DNA from: Imperialibacter roseus
GTDB lineage: Bacteria > Bacteroidota > Bacteroidia > Cytophagales > Cyclobacteriaceae
Direction of reading: 5' to 3'
NCBI RefSeq assembly: GCF_032999765.1
Contig: NZ_CP136051.1
Span: 2,766,417 to 2,830,416, forward strand
DNA: 64,000 nucleotides
Position 1 is the stretch's first letter; every line of letters begins with the position of its first letter. Below are positions 61,108 through 64,000 of the stretch, piece by piece. Made by a program: the position numbers and the translations under genes. Under the pieces are notes generated by a model, which was given only the letters and a program-made list of their open reading frames with translations, did not search any database and was not told where the DNA came from.

Positions 61108-61216
61108 AAGTGCCTTTCCATTGGCTATCTGACCGACAAAAGGGTCGATAATCGGGAGTGCTCTATTCCCTTTCATCTGAGGAGTGTGTATATTGAGTAG
61201 CAAAATCCTCGCTGCG

Positions 61217-61588
61217 ATGGGCCGAATTACCATAGTCATATGCCTGCTGCTCCTCTCCTCCTGCCTCGATCCGCTTGAGGCTCCGGCACCCGACTGGCAA
61301 CCTCAGACCTTTGCGGACGGCTTGCCGAATCTGGCATTCCGGCTGAGGGTCAGCACCATCAGCCCGGGCAGTGTGCGCTTCAACAACTACTCAAGTGGCA
61401 TGCTTGAGTTTACGTGGTACCTTGGCTACAACAACGACAACGGCATTGAGGCTACTACTAACACGCCAGCGCCCACACTTAAGTACCCCAGAAATGGTCG
61501 GTTCAATGTGCGATTGAGAGGGCTTGGCACCGACAGTACGGTTTACTGGGGTTCCGACTGGATAGAGGTCAGCAATTTACCTAATTAG
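61217..61588 (+). CDS. Small lipoprotein with PKD-like domain
   Basis: 123 aa from ATG 61217 (MGRITIVICLLLLSSC, lipobox). The remaining part is one PKD-like beta-sandwich (VRFNNYSSGMLEFTWYLGYNNDNGIEATTNTPAPTLKYPRNGRFNVRLRGLGTD). Likely surface or periplasmic. The frame opens at 61184, but the later ATG places the hydrophobic segment properly. It converges on the next gene. Confidence 0.7.
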   Translation: MGRITIVICLLLLSSCLDPLEAPAPDWQPQTFADGLPNLAFRLRVSTISPGSVRFNNYSSGMLEFTWYLGYNNDNGIEATTNTPAPTLKYPRNGRFNVRLRGLGTDSTVYWGSDWIEVSNLPN

Positions 61589-61611
61589 TCCTCAGCATTT
61601 GGGCCTCCTGC

Positions 61612-62028
61612 TTATCGATCCATCATCTTCTCAACCAGTGCCGACACTTCGCTGGTAATTTCATCCAGTTCAGTTTTCAGCGTTTCCTGCAATTGCGATA
61701 GCTGTGTGTCGGTGAGGGACTGAGAAGTTTGGTGGCTGTGTGGGTGATGATGGTCTCTGTGGTCTGTTTCTTCTCCAACGGCCACCACCTTCTCCTCCCA
61801 GGCTTCCAGCTTTGCACTCAGTGCTTTCAATTCCTCCGAAAAAACAACCAGCGTCGTGTCTCTGGCCAGAATTTGCTCCATCGAATCAAAAATAGACCTT
61901 GTTTCGGCTTCGGTGGCCAGCAATTCCTCATGGGCCTCAAAAGCTTTCTGATAATCCTCCCTCGCCTTCCCAGGGCTACAAGAAATACCAAACACCATTG
62001 CAATTAAAAGAAAGGGCTTAAAATTCAT
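61612..62028 (-). CDS. Small helical lipoprotein with His-rich loop
   Basis: 138 aa from ATG 62028 (MNFKPFLLIAMVFGISC, lipobox). Two long charged helices (KAREDYQKAFEAHEELLATEAETRSIFDSMEQIL; LTDTQLSQLQETLKTELDEITSEVSALVEKM) flank a metal-binding-like loop HRDHHHPHSH. Possibly a periplasmic metal-binding helper; the family is not recognised. Confidence 0.65.
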   Translation of the reverse strand: MNFKPFLLIAMVFGISCSPGKAREDYQKAFEAHEELLATEAETRSIFDSMEQILARDTTLVVFSEELKALSAKLEAWEEKVVAVGEETDHRDHHHPHSHQTSQSLTDTQLSQLQETLKTELDEITSEVSALVEKMMDR

Positions 62029-62156
62029 AGATAGTCTCTTTTTCACACGCCAACACCTAAGCAAAAGCTACGAAGCCGCAAGGTATTACCTCATGCAATA
62101 AAATCAACTTGTTTAATGAATTTTAAGCCCTAAAATCAAGTGATCGTGCCGATGGC

Positions 62157-62696
62157 TCAGGCCTGACTCAACTTAAGTTTATCCCCAAATTTCTTTTTGA
62201 GTTTCTCCACCTTGGGGCGGATAACAAATGAACAATACGGTTGAGACCCGTTGAGCTCAAAATAGTGCTGATGATAGTCCTCCGCCACGTAGAATTCACT
62301 GCACGGGCTTATTTCCGTAACTATTGGCGAGGCAAAAACACCGCTCTTGTCTAGTTGCTCTTTGTACCTGACGGCGAGCTCCATCTGCTCCTGATTGTGG
62401 TAATACACAACTGACCTGTATTGTGGCCCTACGTCGTTACCCTGCCGGTTGAGAGTGGTGGGATCATGCGTATTCCAAAAGATTTCCAATAGCTCGTCGA
62501 ATGAAACTAGTTTCGGGTCAAAGGTGATTTGCACCACCTCGGCATGGCCTGTTCTTCCACCACACACCTCTCTGTAGCTTGGATTCTTCTCCTTGCCGCC
62601 AGAGTAGCCCGACTCCACTTTTATAACTCCTTTGATATTTTGAAAGATTGCTTCGGTGCACCAAAAGCACCCAGAACCGAACGTTGCCTTTTCCAA
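62157..62696 (-). CDS. msrA: Peptide methionine sulfoxide reductase MsrA
   Basis: 179 aa. MsrA reduces methionine-S-sulfoxide in proteins. The active-site motif is FGSGCFWCTEAIFQ, with GYSGGKEKNPSYREVCGGRTGHAEVVQITFDP and the C-terminal YHQHYFELN typical. The chosen start is a TTG at 62696 because AAGGAG lies 6 nt upstream and the family N-terminus (xEKATFGxGCFWC) begins there; a longer frame from GTG 62753 would add 19 residues without support. Confidence 0.92.
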   Translation of the reverse strand: MEKATFGSGCFWCTEAIFQNIKGVIKVESGYSGGKEKNPSYREVCGGRTGHAEVVQITFDPKLVSFDELLEIFWNTHDPTTLNRQGNDVGPQYRSVVYYHNQEQMELAVRYKEQLDKSGVFASPIVTEISPCSEFYVAEDYHQHYFELNGSQPYCSFVIRPKVEKLKKKFGDKLKLSQA

Positions 62697-62815
62697 TGTT
62701 ATCTCCTTTTTGATATGGTTTGCTACTTGCACTAATGCGCTACCAAATAACACAAACCAAGCCCAATAGTTTCCATAGAGCCAGCTATTCCCGGAGATTG
62801 GTTAGGCAGCCTACA

Positions 62816-63043
62816 TTAGCCCAATACCCTGCTTTCGTAAATGTTTTGCAGCTTGTTTCTGTCCTCATCCGTTAAGTGGGGATTTTGCAGCATGCGGAAC
62901 AGGTCGCTGCGATTTGATATGCCATATTTGGCGAGGACATCATTTTTCTTCATCTTCTTTTTCTTCTGCCGAATCACAAAGAACATCACAATTTGCAACA
63001 CAAGAACGGGAACAAGGAACCAGAGAAGATTAGTAATACTCAT
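62816..63043 (-). CDS. Small membrane protein of unknown function
   Basis: 75 aa. One N-terminal membrane helix (LLWFLVPVLVLQIVMFFVI), then a run of lysines (RQKKKKMKKN) and a short helical domain (GISNRSDLFRMLQNPHLTDEDRNKLQNIYESRVL). Membrane-anchored with a cytoplasmic tail. Not recognised. Confidence 0.6.
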   Translation of the reverse strand: MSITNLLWFLVPVLVLQIVMFFVIRQKKKKMKKNDVLAKYGISNRSDLFRMLQNPHLTDEDRNKLQNIYESRVLG

Positions 63044-63250
63044 TACTTATTATTTATGTTATCAATAATCAATAGACAATATAGCCAAAAAAAAGTTGCA
63101 TAGACAGCCTTCTGAACCGACAAACACCGTCGTATGGAATGCCCCTTTGTTTACCTACTGTTATTTAACGGATAAGTTTCATGAAAGTAGTTTAATAATC
63201 GCTAATTTTTGGATTGAATAGGAACAGCCGACAGGAGAGCCCGAGGAAAA

Positions 63251-64000
63251 ATGGTCAAAAGCGTTGATATTGAAGAGTTTCTGGAGCTTAGCAGGCAAAA
63301 TCCGGTGGTAGACGTGAGGTCGCCGTCGGAGTACACTTACGGAAGAATCCCTGGAGCCGTGAACCTGCCCCTCTTTGAGGATGACGAAAGAGCTGAAATT
63401 GGCACGCTCTACAAGCAGCAAGGCAAGGACCTGGCGGTGAAACGTGGGCTGGAAATAGTGGGCCCAAAAATGCGGCCGATGGTTGAATTTGCCGAGCAGC
63501 TCACCTTCAAAGACCATATTTTAGTGCACTGCTGGCGGGGCGGCATGAGGTCGGGCAGTGTTGCGTGGCTGCTGCAGACGTATGGATTGCCAGTGGTTAC
63601 ACTCAAAGGCGGTTACAAACGGTTCAGAAATCATGTGTTGGACAAATTCGCTGAAAAGATGGAGCTTATGGTCATCACTGGCCCCACAGGCTCCGGCAAA
63701 ACGGATTTAATCAAGGCCCTGGCAGCCAATGGTCAGCAGGTGGTAGATTTGGAAGGCCTTGCCCATCACAAGGGATCTGTTTTCGGGGAATTGGGACAAG
63801 AGGTGCAGCCTTCCTCAGAGCATTTCCAAAACGAGCTTTTCTGGGCCATCAAGGACTTTGATTTTTCTCAACCCGTCTGGCTTGAAGATGAGTCGATAGG
63901 CATTGGCAAAGTGATGATCCCTGAAGCCTTCTGGCGGCAAATGGGCAAAAGCCCCCGTGTTCATTTCAATATGGATAGAAATATCAGGATCAAACGCCTG
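63251..64000 (+). CDS. mnmH: tRNA 2-selenouridine synthase MnmH (SelU), N-terminal part
   Basis: 250 residues run off the right edge from ATG 63251. MnmH replaces sulfur by selenium at the 2-position of wobble uridine 34. A rhodanese domain has VVDVRSPSEYTYGRIPGAVNLPLF and the catalytic Cys94 in HCWRGGMRSG; a P-loop GPTGSGKT follows at residues 144-151. Its substrate is the 2-thiouridine made by MnmA, encoded at the other end of the window. Presence suggests selenium use; selD is not in view. Confidence 0.95.
   Translation, partial: MVKSVDIEEFLELSRQNPVVDVRSPSEYTYGRIPGAVNLPLFEDDERAEIGTLYKQQGKDLAVKRGLEIVGPKMRPMVEFAEQLTFKDHILVHCWRGGMRSGSVAWLLQTYGLPVVTLKGGYKRFRNHVLDKFAEKMELMVITGPTGSGKTDLIKALAANGQQVVDLEGLAHHKGSVFGELGQEVQPSSEHFQNELFWAIKDFDFSQPVWLEDESIGIGKVMIPEAFWRQMGKSPRVHFNMDRNIRIKRL

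Overview
The window looks like a chromosomal segment of a Bacteroidota bacterium, most likely a free-living member of the Cytophagales. The evidence is gene content (TonB/ExbBD with a SPOR protein, DUF2911-TPR, VPS10/BNR-type secreted proteins, PadR with a large FtsX-type permease, DUF4493/FISUMP lipoproteins, LytTR two-component pair) and several -7 elements of the Bacteroidota form TAnnTTTG. No rRNA operon, intact prophage, CRISPR array or intact insertion sequence was seen. The window cuts mnmA at its left edge and mnmH (selU) at its right edge.

Layout. 1-7.4 kb: mnmA, a methyltransferase, an ankyrin protein, an outer-membrane barrel abutting a secreted TPR-CHAT protein, a MntA/HepT toxin-antitoxin pair and a TrpF-like protein that lacks the usual catalytic cysteine. 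7.4-18.1 kb: one long minus-strand run (holA, 1025-aa TPR protein, outer-membrane barrel, SPOR protein, exbB, exbD, tonB-like, folC, trmB). 18.1-19.1 kb: a sparse region with two tandem 30-31 aa micro-genes sharing a conserved core. 19.1-33.7 kb: mostly household genes (TerB-like, MaoC, amino-acid permease, SDR, YebC, DUF2911-TPR, acyltransferase, patatin, accA, response regulator, M28 peptidase, FtsX permease with PadR, pirin). The padR promoter carries a perfect 20+20 bp inverted repeat. 34.4-38.9 kb: an MFS transporter and a two-subunit molybdenum hydroxylase.

38.9-52 kb is accessory in character. It holds a holin-like relic, two paralogous membrane/coiled-coil proteins of unknown function, a degenerate 23-bp minisatellite, an approximately 100-bp direct repeat on both sides of a cargo block (esterase lipoprotein, barrel, GNAT, DUF6010, two GlxA-type regulators), and then three tandem lipoproteins. 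These lipoproteins share a nearly identical N-terminal half and have different C-terminal halves, and they lie between two copies of a 90-nt hairpin element.

52-64 kb: YceI, then the most striking structure in the window: a functional-looking tRNA-Asp followed in its direction of transcription by six altered tRNA-Asp-like copies at an exact 125-bp period, each with its own terminator. The altered copies carry an insert that also occurs in dispersed GC-rich intergenic elements elsewhere in the window. After that come a VPS10/BNR-type protein, a HEAT-like protein, an acyltransferase plus LytS/LytTR-type pair, small lipoproteins, msrA and mnmH. Several gene relics (FtsX permease tail, di-haem oxidoreductase tail, transposase HTH, holin) show past turnover. 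All identifications come from reading sequence and motifs by eye; no database search was run.
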